From Collinsella aerofaciens (GTDB lineage Bacteria; Actinomycetota; Coriobacteriia; Coriobacteriales; Coriobacteriaceae), in NCBI GenBank assembly GCA_008680965.1, contig NAKE01000001.1, forward strand, positions 2,108,001 through 2,172,000: DNA of 64,000 nucleotides. The letters run 5' to 3'. The notes beneath the pieces are model-generated. The model did not search any database. It worked only from the letters and a program-made list of their open reading frames with translations, and was not told where the DNA came from. A program made the position numbers and the translations under genes. Shown in pieces: positions 31,620 through 41,835 of this stretch (position 1 is its first letter; each line of letters starts with the position of its first letter).

Positions 31620-32633
31620 ATGAAGCGCATCCTTCTCATCGCCACGGGCGGCACCATCGCATCGACCGAGGACGGCAACGGCCTCTCCCCCGCCCTGACC
31701 GGTGAGGAGCTCGCCCAGAGCGTCCCCGAGATCTCGGGCCTCTGCGAGCTCGACGTGGTGCAGCCCATGAACATCGACAGCACCAATATGCGCCCGAGCG
31801 ACTGGATGCGCATCCGCGACGTCATCGTCGAAGGCTATGCCGATCACGACGGCTTCGTAGTCCTTCACGGCACCGACACCATGAGCTACACCGCGGCAGC
31901 ACTTTCATATCTGATCCAGGACAGCCCCAAGCCCATCGTGCTCACCGGCTCGCAAAAGCCCATGGGCAATCCCTTTACCGACGCCAAGCTCAACCTGTAC
32001 CAGAGCCTGCTCTATGCGCTCGACGAGCATTCGCACGACGTCTCGATCGTGTTTGGCGGCGTCGCCATTGCCGGCACGCGCGCCCGCAAACAGCGCACCA
32101 TGAGCTTTAACGCGTTCATTAGTGTGAACTATCCGCCCATCGCCTATATCCGCAACGACCGTATCGTGCGCAACGGGCTTCACGGCACTCACCAGAACGA
32201 GAACCCGGTTCGTTTCTACGACAGCATCGACCCGCGCGTATTTGTACTCAAGCTTACGCCCGGCGTAAACCCGGGCATCCTCGATGCCCTTGCCGATAGC
32301 TACGACGCCGTGATTCTGGAGACCTTTGGCATTGGCGGTATCCCCGAGTTTGGTGAGTCGGGCGAGTCATTCCAAGAGGCAATTTTCCGCTGGGTCGATT
32401 CGGGCCGCACTGTCGTTATGACCACGCAGGTCCCCGAAGAGGGCCTCGATCTGGGCGTTTATGAGGTCGGCCGTGCTTACGCCGATCATCCGGGCATTCT
32501 GCGCGGCGACGATATGACAACCGAGACGCTCGTGGCCAAAACCATGTGGGCACTCGGCCAGTCACGCGATGCGGCAGAGATTCAGCGCCTGTTCTACAGT
32601 CAAGTCAACCACGACCGTATCCCGATGGCGTAA
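31620..32633 (+). CDS. ansA: L-asparaginase, type I
   Basis: 337 residues. ATG 31620 follows GATAGGAATACCAGC. ATGGTIAS (catalytic Thr near residue 12) and VLHGTDTMSYTAAALSY (the second Thr-Asp pair) are the two asparaginase signatures, and GSQKPMG follows. No signal peptide, so it is the cytoplasmic type I enzyme that hydrolyses asparagine to aspartate and ammonia. TTGAAC with ACAATA about 17 nt later (31540-31570) may be its promoter. Confidence 0.92.
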   Translation: MKRILLIATGGTIASTEDGNGLSPALTGEELAQSVPEISGLCELDVVQPMNIDSTNMRPSDWMRIRDVIVEGYADHDGFVVLHGTDTMSYTAAALSYLIQDSPKPIVLTGSQKPMGNPFTDAKLNLYQSLLYALDEHSHDVSIVFGGVAIAGTRARKQRTMSFNAFISVNYPPIAYIRNDRIVRNGLHGTHQNENPVRFYDSIDPRVFVLKLTPGVNPGILDALADSYDAVILETFGIGGIPEFGESGESFQEAIFRWVDSGRTVVMTTQVPEEGLDLGVYEVGRAYADHPGILRGDDMTTETLVAKTMWALGQSRDAAEIQRLFYSQVNHDRIPMA

Positions 32634-32954
32634 TCCCTAAGGCAGCCCCACTTATCGCAGCCTTAAACGACAGGTGGTCCCCCTCGGGCCGTGCAAAAAT
32701 CAGAGTATTCTGCAATTTCTCCGCCGGAGGCATAGAATCGGCCGATTGTTAGACGAACTTTTAGGACGAAGGTTCCGTCTAGTAAATATTTATTCCTCAT
32801 TTTTATTTAGCATGTGGATTATCTACTGCCAAAAAGGCAAAGCAAGCCGCTCAAGCTACCATCCACGGCTGAACAGGTGCTGAATACTCGCGATTTTGCA
32901 CATCGCAACCAGGGGGACCCGCCCAAAGAGCGTCAAATACAGCGGTGGAACGCC
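32634..32954. other. Intergenic region after ansA
   Basis: No gene. TAGACG and CGTCTA (about 32750-32782) could form a weak hairpin ahead of AT-rich DNA; no clear terminator or promoter. Confidence 0.4.
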
Positions 32955-33173
32955 CTATTCGATACCCTCGAGAAGCTCTGACACCGTCATGCCGAGTGCA
33001 GGCGCGATCTTAAATAGAACCTTGAGCGTGAAATTTGCCGTTCCATCTTCGATTCTGTCGAGATAGGGGCGGCTGATTCCTGCTGCCACACAAAAATCGA
33101 CCTTGGAGATACCAAGGTCCCTGCGCGTCTGCTCGACTCGCTTGCCAAGAATCTGTTTCGCACGTTCGTCCAT
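32955..33173 (-). CDS. Small XRE-family helix-turn-helix regulator
   Basis: 72 residues, nearly all one Cro/C1-type domain: RRDLGISKVDFCVAAGISRP is the helix-turn-helix, followed by YLDRIEDGTANFTLKVLFKI. No sensor domain. It is divergent from the gene at 33250, with a perfect 24-bp palindrome between them that is its likely operator. The ribosome binding site is weak. Confidence 0.85.
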   Translation of the reverse strand: MDERAKQILGKRVEQTRRDLGISKVDFCVAAGISRPYLDRIEDGTANFTLKVLFKIAPALGMTVSELLEGIE

Positions 33174-33202
33174 GCAGCCGAGTTTGAAATGGAGCCGAAC
33201 AT

Positions 33203-33226
33203 AAACGTAAACTATAGTTTACGTTT
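33203..33226. promoter_or_regulatory. Perfect 24-bp palindrome between divergent genes
   Basis: Arms AAACGTAAACTA and its complement meet without a spacer (centre between 33214 and 33215). It sits 24 bp before the rightward ATG and 30 bp before the leftward one. Likely operator of the XRE regulator controlling both. Confidence 0.65.
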
Positions 33227-33249
33227 TGCCGAATACACAGGAGTTTTCT

Positions 33250-33639
33250 ATGTCGGCTTGCTCGATTTGCATGCGTCAGAAATCACGTTGCGCAGACGGT
33301 GTGCAGCCCAAGCTCGTCGTCGTTGAGGCTGAATGCCTTTCCCCAGACGAACGAACGGCCTTTGCGTTGTTATCGAGCCGTGTTGCGACCGCACTACTCC
33401 CCGACCCAGCGCAAGGCGAGCTCGCCGCTCAATGTCAGGCGTTCGGCTGCACCCTTGACCAGGCCGTAGTAATAGCAACCAGCCAGCGTGGGCTGCCACT
33501 TCTCTTGGAAGCCGGTACCGCGCTCACCCTTCGCGGCGCCGGATACGAAAACGAGGCCGCCGCCGATATGGTCTTTAAGCCACGATCGAGCGGCGGCCTC
33601 GCAGCAGCCATTGAATATGCGTGCAGGCTCGTTGCCTAA
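33250..33639 (+). CDS. Small unknown protein with N-terminal cysteines
   Basis: 129 residues. ATG 33250 has AGGAG 6 nt before it. It begins MSACSICMRQKSRC, a possible metal-binding knuckle. The C-terminal part (GYENEAAADMVFKPRSSGGLAAAIEYACRL) recalls the end of HAD-type phosphatases, where a residue preceding 'GGLAAAIE' closes the fold, but the catalytic DxD motif is absent. Function not assigned. Controlled from a palindromic divergent promoter with the XRE gene. Confidence 0.6.
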   Translation: MSACSICMRQKSRCADGVQPKLVVVEAECLSPDERTAFALLSSRVATALLPDPAQGELAAQCQAFGCTLDQAVVIATSQRGLPLLLEAGTALTLRGAGYENEAAADMVFKPRSSGGLAAAIEYACRLVA

Positions 33640-33648
33640 AAGGACAGG

Positions 33649-34032
33649 CTAGAAACCAAAGCCAAAGCCCGTTCCGGTAATCGCCGAGTACATAAAGTAA
33701 ACGTTGATAACGTTGAGGAACACACCCGTGATGCAACCGTTGCGCAGATAGCGCTCGCACACGATGCGCGCCATGGCGGCGGAGTCCTCATTGTTCTTGG
33801 CCTGGCGTCCCGCCGTAAAGTACGTCGCCACGCTCAGCAGCAGGTTGAGCACCGGCAGTGCCAGCAGCTCGTAGCTCTTGCCCCAGCGCGTCACCTCGCC
33901 GGCTGCGTTAAACTTCGTTGCTACCTCGGAACCAATGTTGGGGATAACAAACGCTGCGACCACCAGCGGAAGCACCGCGAGCACCAGCAGCGCGATGCCC
34001 ATGTAGCCAGCTTTTTTGCCATATTTAAACAT
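33649..34032 (-). CDS. SdpI/DUF1648-type small membrane protein
   Basis: 127 residues with about three hydrophobic segments (12-31, 57-72, 100-120). The stretch IPNIGSEVATKFNAAGEVTR with WGKS matches the DUF1648 loop seen in SdpI-like proteins (IP.HFNA.GE.DRWG). Inner membrane; role unknown, immunity-like in the SdpI family. Twelve bp downstream of ychF, so it may be cotranscribed with it. Confidence 0.7.
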   Translation of the reverse strand: MFKYGKKAGYMGIALLVLAVLPLVVAAFVIPNIGSEVATKFNAAGEVTRWGKSYELLALPVLNLLLSVATYFTAGRQAKNNEDSAAMARIVCERYLRNGCITGVFLNVINVYFMYSAITGTGFGFGF

Positions 34033-34043
34033 GCGCGTCGTCC

Positions 34044-35120
<1,077 letters not shown>

Positions 35121-35234
35121 GACAGCTCCTTTTGGTACAAGCATTTCAAACTGCATAAGTATAGCGCCACCGCAGCATCTGGGCGAACCCAGACGCCACG
35201 GCGGCACGAATGAAGCAGAGATAGGGGTCGCTGA

Positions 35235-36488
35235 CTAGTCCGCGAGCTTTTCCACCTGGTCGAGCATCTTGTCAAGCTTGGCCTTTGCCTCGGCCTTGAC
35301 CTTCTCAGCTTCTTCGTGAGCCTTCGCCTTCTGGGCGGCCTTTTCCTCGGCTTCGGGATCGACGACGACCAGATTGGACGCGTCATGCTTAACTAACTTG
35401 AGCGCATGCTCGGGGCACACCTTGACGCAGGCACCGCAGCCCAAACAATACGTGGACTCCAACGCAAAGCGGCCGCTTCCCACCAAATCGCAGGCGAACG
35501 TGGGACATACATTGACACACTCGCCACACGACGTGCACTTGTCAAAATCACACTCAGGCGTGCTCACCTGCATGTTCTGGGCAAGCTCGGGGTGGTTTTG
35601 CAGCGTCGAGAGCACCAGCTGCCGCCCGTGCGTGAGCGAACGGCGACGCTTGGTCGTCGTGGTGCCGCACATGGTGTTGAGCGTACGCTCCAACTGGGTA
35701 ATCTGATGGCGATGGGCTTTGAGCTTCTGCGTCACCGAGGCCAGTGCCGCCGTTGCCGGATTGAGCTTTGTCACGGTAAGGCCCGTGGTGCGGGCGATCT
35801 TTTCCATGTACTCCTTGCGCTCGTACTCGCGGCGCTTATGGCACTTGAGGCTTTTGGGATCGACCTCCAGACCCATGCCCGTGCCCGCCCACTCCTCGGC
35901 GGTAGCAATGGCCTCGCCCAGGATGTCCTCGCCACCGGTGTTACGGCACTTATCGCACACGCCCAGCGGCAGGTACACGCTCACGTTGGGATAATCGGCC
36001 AGCACCGAGAACCAGGTCTCGGCCGTAATATCGCCCACACAGGCGACGACGACTTCATTTTCGCGCGGCATGCGCTTGAGGGCGCGCGTGCAGGTGACGT
36101 AGGCGGTCTCATGGCTCGTAGCAGCAGAGACAATGTCGTCGTAAACGTTTTTGGGCGCAAGGCGCGGAGAGATGATCGCCTCCGTCGGGCAAGCAGCGGC
36201 GCACAGGCCGCACTTGCGACAGGAGTCGAGGATCTCGATGGCGTCTTCCTCGACCTCGATGGCGTTGACCGGGCACACGTCCATGCACGCGGTGCAGCCG
36301 CTCTTCTCGTTTTTGCAGGCCAGGCACGGAATCGTGTTGCCGCGCGGACGCTCCTTATAGTCGGCAGGATTCCACTGCGGCGCTGACGGATCGAGTGCAT
36401 CGGTCACGCCGCCAAGCGGGTTTTTAAGAAAGTCGAAACCCTTGCTGATCTCGATAATGTCATCAAATAGATCGTGTTCCTGCGCCAT
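35235..36488 (-). CDS. Multi-cluster 4Fe-4S ferredoxin-type protein
   Basis: 417 residues; GGGAGGGG precedes ATG 36488. Four ferredoxin-like cysteine groups: CLACKNEKSGCTACMDVCP and CRKCGLCAAACP near the N-terminus, CTSCGECVNVCP and CLGCGACVKVCP near residues 330-370. A central cysteine region CDKCRNTGGEDI adds further ligands. The C-terminus is a charged coiled coil (AEEKAAQKAKAHEEAEKVKA). Probably an electron-transfer subunit or soluble redox hub in this anaerobe; partner unknown. Confidence 0.8.
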   Translation of the reverse strand: MAQEHDLFDDIIEISKGFDFLKNPLGGVTDALDPSAPQWNPADYKERPRGNTIPCLACKNEKSGCTACMDVCPVNAIEVEEDAIEILDSCRKCGLCAAACPTEAIISPRLAPKNVYDDIVSAATSHETAYVTCTRALKRMPRENEVVVACVGDITAETWFSVLADYPNVSVYLPLGVCDKCRNTGGEDILGEAIATAEEWAGTGMGLEVDPKSLKCHKRREYERKEYMEKIARTTGLTVTKLNPATAALASVTQKLKAHRHQITQLERTLNTMCGTTTTKRRRSLTHGRQLVLSTLQNHPELAQNMQVSTPECDFDKCTSCGECVNVCPTFACDLVGSGRFALESTYCLGCGACVKVCPEHALKLVKHDASNLVVVDPEAEEKAAQKAKAHEEAEKVKAEAKAKLDKMLDQVEKLAD

Positions 36489-36638
36489 GCGCGGCCCCTC
36501 CCTGAGCAGTGCAAACAAGCAAGAGATAATGATACGCTATCGGCCCACGCCTCGGGCAAATTACACGCGGAGCATCTTTGCGGCAAATAGCCCCGGTCTA
36601 TCGCCGCCTCGATTGCACAAGGTAGATCAAGCGCCAAA

Positions 36639-37706
36639 CTATGCCTCGCGCATGAGCTCGACGAGCTTTTGTTTGGTCACCTTGGCCTGCTCGTTGGCCA
36701 TATTGCGTTCGTTTCTAAAGGCCGCATCCGCAACACTCATCAGGTCGGCATCGGAAATCTCGCCAAGGCCCAGCTCCTTGAGCGTCGTCGGCAGACCGAC
36801 GCGCTGGCAAAACTCGAGCACCTGTTCAAGCTCGGGCGCACGCTCCAGGCGCAGCTGGACCACCAGACCAAACGCTACGGCCTCGCCGTGCATAGCCTTG
36901 CACTCGGGCAAAATCGTCAGGCCGTTGGCGATGGCATGCGCCAACGCCAAGCCACCGCTCTCAAAGCCAACGCCCGAAAGCAGGATGTTGCACTCGATCA
37001 GGCGCTCAACCGCCGGCGATGTACGCCCCTTTTTGAGATCGCGCTTGGCAGCGACGCCGCATTCCATAAGCGTGTCGTAGCAGGCACGTGCCGCGACCAG
37101 CGCCAAGTGCCCCGACGCGCCACCGTGCTCGTTGGCGCCGTGCGCCGCGGCGCACGAACGCGCCTCGAAATACGTTGTCAGCGCATCGCCCATACCGGCG
37201 ACCGTCATACGCAGTGGGGCCGCCGCGACCACGTTGGTATCGACCACGACCAGGTCCGGATTCTTCTCGAGCATCAGGTAGCGGTCGAACGACCCATCCT
37301 CGTGATACAGCACCGAAATCGCGCTGCACGGACCGTCCATCGAAGCCGCCGTGGGGCATACGCACAACGGCAGCTCGGCATAAAACGCAACGGCCTTAGC
37401 AATATCGAGTATCTTGCCGCCGCCAATGCCCACCACCACGTCGCAATACTCGGCCCGGGCTTCCTTAGCCATTTCGACAACGGCGTCTTCCGTACACGGA
37501 CCGTCATAAATCTTAAAGAACGGCTCACTTAGATCTTCGTCCAGAAATCCATCGACGATCTGCTTGCACAGCCGATCCTCGGTGCCCTGGTCAAACAAGA
37601 CATAAGCAGCGCAGCCCAACCATGACAAATACCTGCCCTGACGCGAAAGTTCGCCCGGCCCCTGAACATACCGGCCGGGACCGCCATAAACCATGGGAAG
37701 CGCCAT
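36639..37706 (-). CDS. Glycerol dehydrogenase-like iron/zinc alcohol dehydrogenase 1
   Basis: 355 residues. VVVGIGGGKILDIAKAVA is the NAD-binding loop of the GldA family, and metal ligands are expected in GMGDALTTYFEA (Asp), ALAHAIANG (His) and CKAMHGEA (His). Start context MALPMVYGGPGRYVQGPGEL is typical. Oxidises glycerol or a related vicinal diol, or reduces the ketone. A close paralogue lies just upstream (37851), separated by a terminator and an inverted repeat. Confidence 0.85.
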   Translation of the reverse strand: MALPMVYGGPGRYVQGPGELSRQGRYLSWLGCAAYVLFDQGTEDRLCKQIVDGFLDEDLSEPFFKIYDGPCTEDAVVEMAKEARAEYCDVVVGIGGGKILDIAKAVAFYAELPLCVCPTAASMDGPCSAISVLYHEDGSFDRYLMLEKNPDLVVVDTNVVAAAPLRMTVAGMGDALTTYFEARSCAAAHGANEHGGASGHLALVAARACYDTLMECGVAAKRDLKKGRTSPAVERLIECNILLSGVGFESGGLALAHAIANGLTILPECKAMHGEAVAFGLVVQLRLERAPELEQVLEFCQRVGLPTTLKELGLGEISDADLMSVADAAFRNERNMANEQAKVTKQKLVELMREA

Positions 37707-37736
37707 ACGAGAATCCGCCCTTCATCAAACAACGAT

Positions 37737-37798
37737 TGGTGCAAAGTAACTTGCCCCCTGCACCAACTTGTGCATTGGAGACAGGCCACTTTGCACCA
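37737..37798. promoter_or_regulatory. 11-bp inverted repeat in the promoter of the first gldA-like gene
   Basis: TGGTGCAAAGT (37737-37747) and ACTTTGCACCA (37788-37798), with a further TGCACCA copy at 37770. Arms 40 bp apart suggest two bound dimers or looping. A related word GGTGCAAAGGTGCA occurs at about 40651, upstream of the TPR genes. Confidence 0.5.
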
Positions 37799-37799
37799 T

Positions 37800-37838
37800 A
37801 GCAAAAAGGGGCAAAGCCATCTGCCGGCTTTGCCCCTT
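37800..37838 (-). terminator. Terminator of the second gldA-like gene
   Basis: AAGGGGCAAAGCC and its perfect 13-bp complement, with TTTTTGC after it on the minus strand. Confidence 0.85.
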
Positions 37839-37850
37839 CCTTAGCTTGAT

Positions 37851-38951
37851 TTACTCATCCATGAGGTAATAATGACCCAGCGCGTCGGCACCCAGGATGG
37901 CGTTGGCGACCATCTCAGGCGTCACCTCAAACGGCATGTTGCACATGGTGTCATCGGGCGCGCAGGCGGCCTCGGCAACAATCATGGCCTGCTCGCGTGT
38001 AAGCTCGGCAACGCCAAGTTCCTTCATCGTGACCGGCAGGCCCAACTCAATGCAGAAGCCCAAGACTTCCTCAAGCTTCTCAGTCGGAGCATCCTCGAGT
38101 ACCAGCTGGACGATGGTACCAAAGGCGACCTTCTCGCCGTGATACATGCCGTGGCACTCGGGCAGCATCGTCAGGCCATTGTGGATGGCATGAGCAGCAG
38201 CAAGGCCCGAGCTCTCAAAGCCAATGCCCGAAAGCAGAGTATTGGCCTCGATGATGTGCTCGACGGCAGGCGTGAGCGCACCCTTCTCCAGCGCGACCTT
38301 GGCCTTGACGCCATCGGCCATGAGCGTCTCATAGCAGAGCTTGGCGAGCGCCAGGCCAGCCATACCGCCCTTGCCGCCGGCGCAGGTGCCGCCGTCGGCA
38401 TCATGCGTCGCCTGTGCCTCGAAATAGGTTGCGAGCGCATCGCCCATACCGGAAACCGTCAGGCGCACCGGGCTCGCCGCGATAACCGTCGTATCCATAA
38501 GGACAATGTTGGGGTTTGCCTTAAGGAAGAGGTATTTATCAAACTGGCCGTCGTCGGTGTAGAGCACCGAAAGAGCGGAACACGGAGCATCGGTCGAAGC
38601 AATGGTGGGGCAAATGATAACCGGGGACTCCAGGTAGTAGGCAACGGCCTTCGCGGTGTCGAGGATCTTGCCGCCACCGACGCCGACGATGATGTCGCAA
38701 CCGTTGTCGCGAGCGAGCGCAACCAGGCGATCGACCTCGCCCTTGGAGCACTCGCCGTTAAAGTCCTCAAACAGCAGCTCGGCCTTAGCCTCAGCAAAAC
38801 CGCCCTCGATCTTAGCACCGACGCGCTTCTTGCCCGAAGGCGTCACGATGACGAGGGCCTTAGCGCCGAGCGGCTCGACATAGGAATCGAGCTTGGCCAG
38901 CTCGTCCGGGCCCTGGATGTACTTGCTGGGGCTATTGAAAATTGCAGCCAT
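37851..38951 (-). CDS. Glycerol dehydrogenase-like iron/zinc alcohol dehydrogenase 2
   Basis: 366 residues. IIVGVGGGKILDTAKAVAYY is the NAD loop, GMGDALATYFEAQ and AAAHAIHNGLTMLPECHGMY carry the metal Asp and His residues. It resembles the neighbour at 36639 throughout, with a longer C-terminus (MCNMPFEVTPEMVANAILGA). Glycerol or diol oxidation to the ketone. The two genes, plus the alcohol dehydrogenase at 39035, give this region three related enzymes, each with its own promoter and terminator. Confidence 0.88.
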   Translation of the reverse strand: MAAIFNSPSKYIQGPDELAKLDSYVEPLGAKALVIVTPSGKKRVGAKIEGGFAEAKAELLFEDFNGECSKGEVDRLVALARDNGCDIIVGVGGGKILDTAKAVAYYLESPVIICPTIASTDAPCSALSVLYTDDGQFDKYLFLKANPNIVLMDTTVIAASPVRLTVSGMGDALATYFEAQATHDADGGTCAGGKGGMAGLALAKLCYETLMADGVKAKVALEKGALTPAVEHIIEANTLLSGIGFESSGLAAAHAIHNGLTMLPECHGMYHGEKVAFGTIVQLVLEDAPTEKLEEVLGFCIELGLPVTMKELGVAELTREQAMIVAEAACAPDDTMCNMPFEVTPEMVANAILGADALGHYYLMDE

Positions 38952-38965
38952 AACTATCCCATTCT

Positions 38966-39013
38966 CTAAAATAAAAAAGAAAGGGGCTCCGTACAGATAC
39001 GTGCGGAGCCCCT
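38966..39013 (-). terminator. Terminator of the iron alcohol dehydrogenase gene
   Basis: AGGGGCTCCG/CGGAGCCCCT with a 12-nt loop; on the minus strand it is followed by TTCTTTTTTATTTT. Confidence 0.88.
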
Positions 39014-39034
39014 CGTTGCGATAACAAGAGTCGA

Positions 39035-40258
39035 TTAGAAATCGATGTCGGTGTCGTAGTAGCAGGCCTTGAGAATCTTCTCGAAGTCGGCAGCCTTGGT
39101 CTCACGCGGGTTCTCGGGCGTGCAGGCGTCGGTCTCGGCGTTCGCGGCGATCTCGGGCAGCTTGGCGAGGAACTCCTCCTCGGAAACCATCTGCGGGTTC
39201 TCGGCGTCGACCTTCACGCCACCATTCGCGTAATCCTTGATGGACTGCGGAATGTTGAGCTGGTCGTTGAGGTCGCGAATCTTCTGGACGAGCGCAGCGA
39301 TGAGCTCCTCGTTGGTCTCACCGGGAAGGTGCAGGATCTCCTTGGCCACGTAAGCATAACGCTCGGCAGCACGGGGATCCTTGGAGTTCCACTGGATGAC
39401 CTTGCCCAGGTACATGGCGTTAGCAGCACCGTGGATGATGTGGCCGTTCTCGAAGGCAGCACCGGTCTTGTGAGCCATGGAGTGAACGATGCCGAGCAGG
39501 CCCGAGGAGAAGGCGATACCGGCGATGCACTGAGCCTCGTGCATGTGCTGACGGGCCTCATGGTCGCCAGCATAGGACTTGGGCAGCCACTCGACGATCT
39601 CGCGGATGCCGTGCAGAGCGTTGGCGTCGGTGAACATGGAAGCGCAGGTGGAAACGTAGGCCTCCATGCAGTGGGTCAGAGCGTCCATGCCGGTGTGAGC
39701 GCACAGCTTGGCGGGCATGGTGTAGGTGAGCTCGGGGTCGACGATGGCGACATCAGGGGTGATGTTGAAGTCGGCCAGCGGGTACTTGATGCCCTTGGCG
39801 TAGTCGGTAATGACGGAGAAGGCAGTGACCTCGGTAGCGGTACCGGAGGTAGAGGAGATGGCGCAGAAGTGAGCCTTCTGACGCAGCTCGGGGAAGCTGA
39901 ACGGCTGGATGATGTTATCGAAGGACTCCTCGGGATACTCGTAGAAGACCCACATGGCCTTAGCGGCATCGATGGGCGAGCCGCCGCCGATGGCGATAAT
40001 CCAGTCGGGCTCGAACTCGCGCATGGCCTCGGCGCCCTTCATGACCGTCTCGATGGACGGATCGGACTCGACGCCCTCGAACAGCTTGACCTCCATGCCG
40101 GCCTCTTTGAGGTCGGCCTCAACGTCCTGCAGGAACCCGCCGCGGCGCATAGAGCTGCCGCCAGAAACGATGATGGCCTTCTTGCCCTTGAGGTTCTTCA
40201 CCTCGTGGCGAGCGCCCTCACCAAAGTACAGATCGCGAGGATTGGTAAAACGTCCCAT
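39035..40258 (-). CDS. Iron-containing alcohol dehydrogenase
   Basis: 407 residues; TAGGAGGCACAGT precedes ATG 40258 (MGRFTNPRDLYFGEGARHEV). IIAIGGGSPIDAAKAMWVFY binds the cofactor, and metal ligands lie in HTGMDALTHCMEAY, GIVHSMAHKTGAAF and NGHIIHGAANA. It resembles butanol/ethanol dehydrogenases and the C-terminal half of AdhE, so a fermentative role (aldehyde to alcohol) is likely. The 5' leader is long (about 130 nt from a possible TAGAAT -10 box at 40395-40400 on the minus strand). Confidence 0.9.
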   Translation of the reverse strand: MGRFTNPRDLYFGEGARHEVKNLKGKKAIIVSGGSSMRRGGFLQDVEADLKEAGMEVKLFEGVESDPSIETVMKGAEAMREFEPDWIIAIGGGSPIDAAKAMWVFYEYPEESFDNIIQPFSFPELRQKAHFCAISSTSGTATEVTAFSVITDYAKGIKYPLADFNITPDVAIVDPELTYTMPAKLCAHTGMDALTHCMEAYVSTCASMFTDANALHGIREIVEWLPKSYAGDHEARQHMHEAQCIAGIAFSSGLLGIVHSMAHKTGAAFENGHIIHGAANAMYLGKVIQWNSKDPRAAERYAYVAKEILHLPGETNEELIAALVQKIRDLNDQLNIPQSIKDYANGGVKVDAENPQMVSEEEFLAKLPEIAANAETDACTPENPRETKAADFEKILKACYYDTDIDF

Positions 40259-40758
40259 ACTGTGCCTCCTAAACAAGCCCCTCTTAGACTTGCGTATATA
40301 ACGGAGCACCCGATTGGCTCCGTTAGGACCGTTTTGCGCGTTGCCGGCGATGACAATGCGCGATGTCTAAACGTCTCAACGCTCAGACAAACACTATTCT
40401 ACCGTTCTGGTTGGTCAGTTATTCACCTAAAGCCGACAATGATGAAACGTTTTTTCTATCCCTGAAGACCCTTGTGGGGCATTCATACTCCCAAGCTGGG
40501 CAAACGTTTTATCAAGGTTGACCACATATCCCGGGCAGGACTGTGGCCCTCCAAAATGTGCCCCGTTCGCCGCCAAAAATCGACCGTTTGCGGCATCGTG
40601 ATACCACTCAGTCGTCCAAGGTGCCGACATTTGTGCGACATCCGTCTTCGTGGTGCAAAGGTGCATGTCCAAGTGCGGCACCCCCGGTGTGCCACATGCG
40701 GGTAAACTAGAACCTTATATAGAGACATTTGAACCCTAACCGCAGCAAAGGAGGCCCC
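40259..40758. other. Divergent intergenic region
   Basis: No gene. It holds the promoter area of the alcohol dehydrogenase (minus) and of the TPR genes (plus). GGTGCAAAGGTGCA near 40651 and GTGCGGCAC/GTGTGCCAC near 40675-40695 are possible protein-binding words. Confidence 0.4.
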
Positions 40759-41835
40759 ATGGCATTCGATCCCCTTCAAGAGGATTGCCATCGCCTCGTT
40801 CTTGAGGCCTTGCGCCGCGACAATATCCCGCTCACCGACGGTGCCGCCGTAGAGCGTCTGATGGAACAATTCACCCGCAACCCCGCGCCGCTCATCGTGC
40901 ACGACCGCGACCGCGCCGGGCACCTCATTGCCAAGGTGGTCGAGGCTGTCGACTACCGCATTCCCTTTATCCCTGACGATACCCAGGCAGAGCAAGAAGA
41001 GGCCGCTGCCGAGAACATGCTTCGCGAGGCAGCCGCGCTCGACCCCACCAACTGGGATGCCCAGCGCATGCTGACCGCCCTCACCGCCAACTCCAACGAG
41101 GAGTACGTACAGTACTTGGTATCCAAGCGCGATGAAGTCGAGCACGACCTGGCACTCAAGATCGCCTCGGCGCAGGACCCCTACGAGCGTGAGGCCGCAG
41201 GCGACCTTATGCGCCGTCCCTACCTGCGCTGGCTTGCCGCCCTTGCGTCACGCGCCCTCATTAGCGGCCGCTATCGCATGTCGCTCGAAGCCGCAAACTG
41301 CAGCCTCGACTTTGCCCCCAACGATCCGGCCGGCGTCCGCCACACCGCAATGCTCGCCATGGCTAAGCTCGAATACCCCGCCGAGGAGCTCAAGCGCTTT
41401 CGCTCTGCCCACTCCGTCCCCTATCTCACCAACACGCCGCTACGCCGTCGTCCCAAGGACGCGGAGCGCGACTTGGACCCATGGACGCTCATCGCGCTGA
41501 TGAGCGCTGCCTGGCGCGAGCTGGACTACGAGGGTGCCGAGCACTACTTGCGCATCCTTGCACGCTCGTGCCCACACGCAGCCGAGGCGCTCTATTTCCA
41601 AACCGAGTTTCCCGATGGCGTCTATGCCCGCGTCAACGTGGGCGTGGGCTCCACCGACGAGCTTGTCCTTGCGCTGTCCGAGGCGACGCCGGTACTGCAA
41701 GAGGGCTTGGGCGCCCCCGACAACGCCAGCTTTGCCGCCTGGGTCGCCACCAACGATATCGTGCGTTCCCAGATTGACGAGCGCATCCTGCGGGCGGCCG
41801 AGCAGGGCCTGCCGTTTAAGGGAGGAGACCTCTAA
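40759..41835 (+). CDS. TPR-like helical repeat protein 1
   Basis: 358 residues; CAAAGGAGGCCCC precedes ATG 40759. All-helical with TPR-like spacing, e.g. AAALDPTNWDAQRMLTAL and AANCSLDFAPNDPAGVRHTA. No enzymatic motif, signal peptide or membrane segment. Its stop overlaps the start of a second protein of similar size and layout, so the pair probably forms a complex. Resembles tetratricopeptide scaffold proteins; role unknown. Confidence 0.65.
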   Translation: MAFDPLQEDCHRLVLEALRRDNIPLTDGAAVERLMEQFTRNPAPLIVHDRDRAGHLIAKVVEAVDYRIPFIPDDTQAEQEEAAAENMLREAAALDPTNWDAQRMLTALTANSNEEYVQYLVSKRDEVEHDLALKIASAQDPYEREAAGDLMRRPYLRWLAALASRALISGRYRMSLEAANCSLDFAPNDPAGVRHTAMLAMAKLEYPAEELKRFRSAHSVPYLTNTPLRRRPKDAERDLDPWTLIALMSAAWRELDYEGAEHYLRILARSCPHAAEALYFQTEFPDGVYARVNVGVGSTDELVLALSEATPVLQEGLGAPDNASFAAWVATNDIVRSQIDERILRAAEQGLPFKGGDL

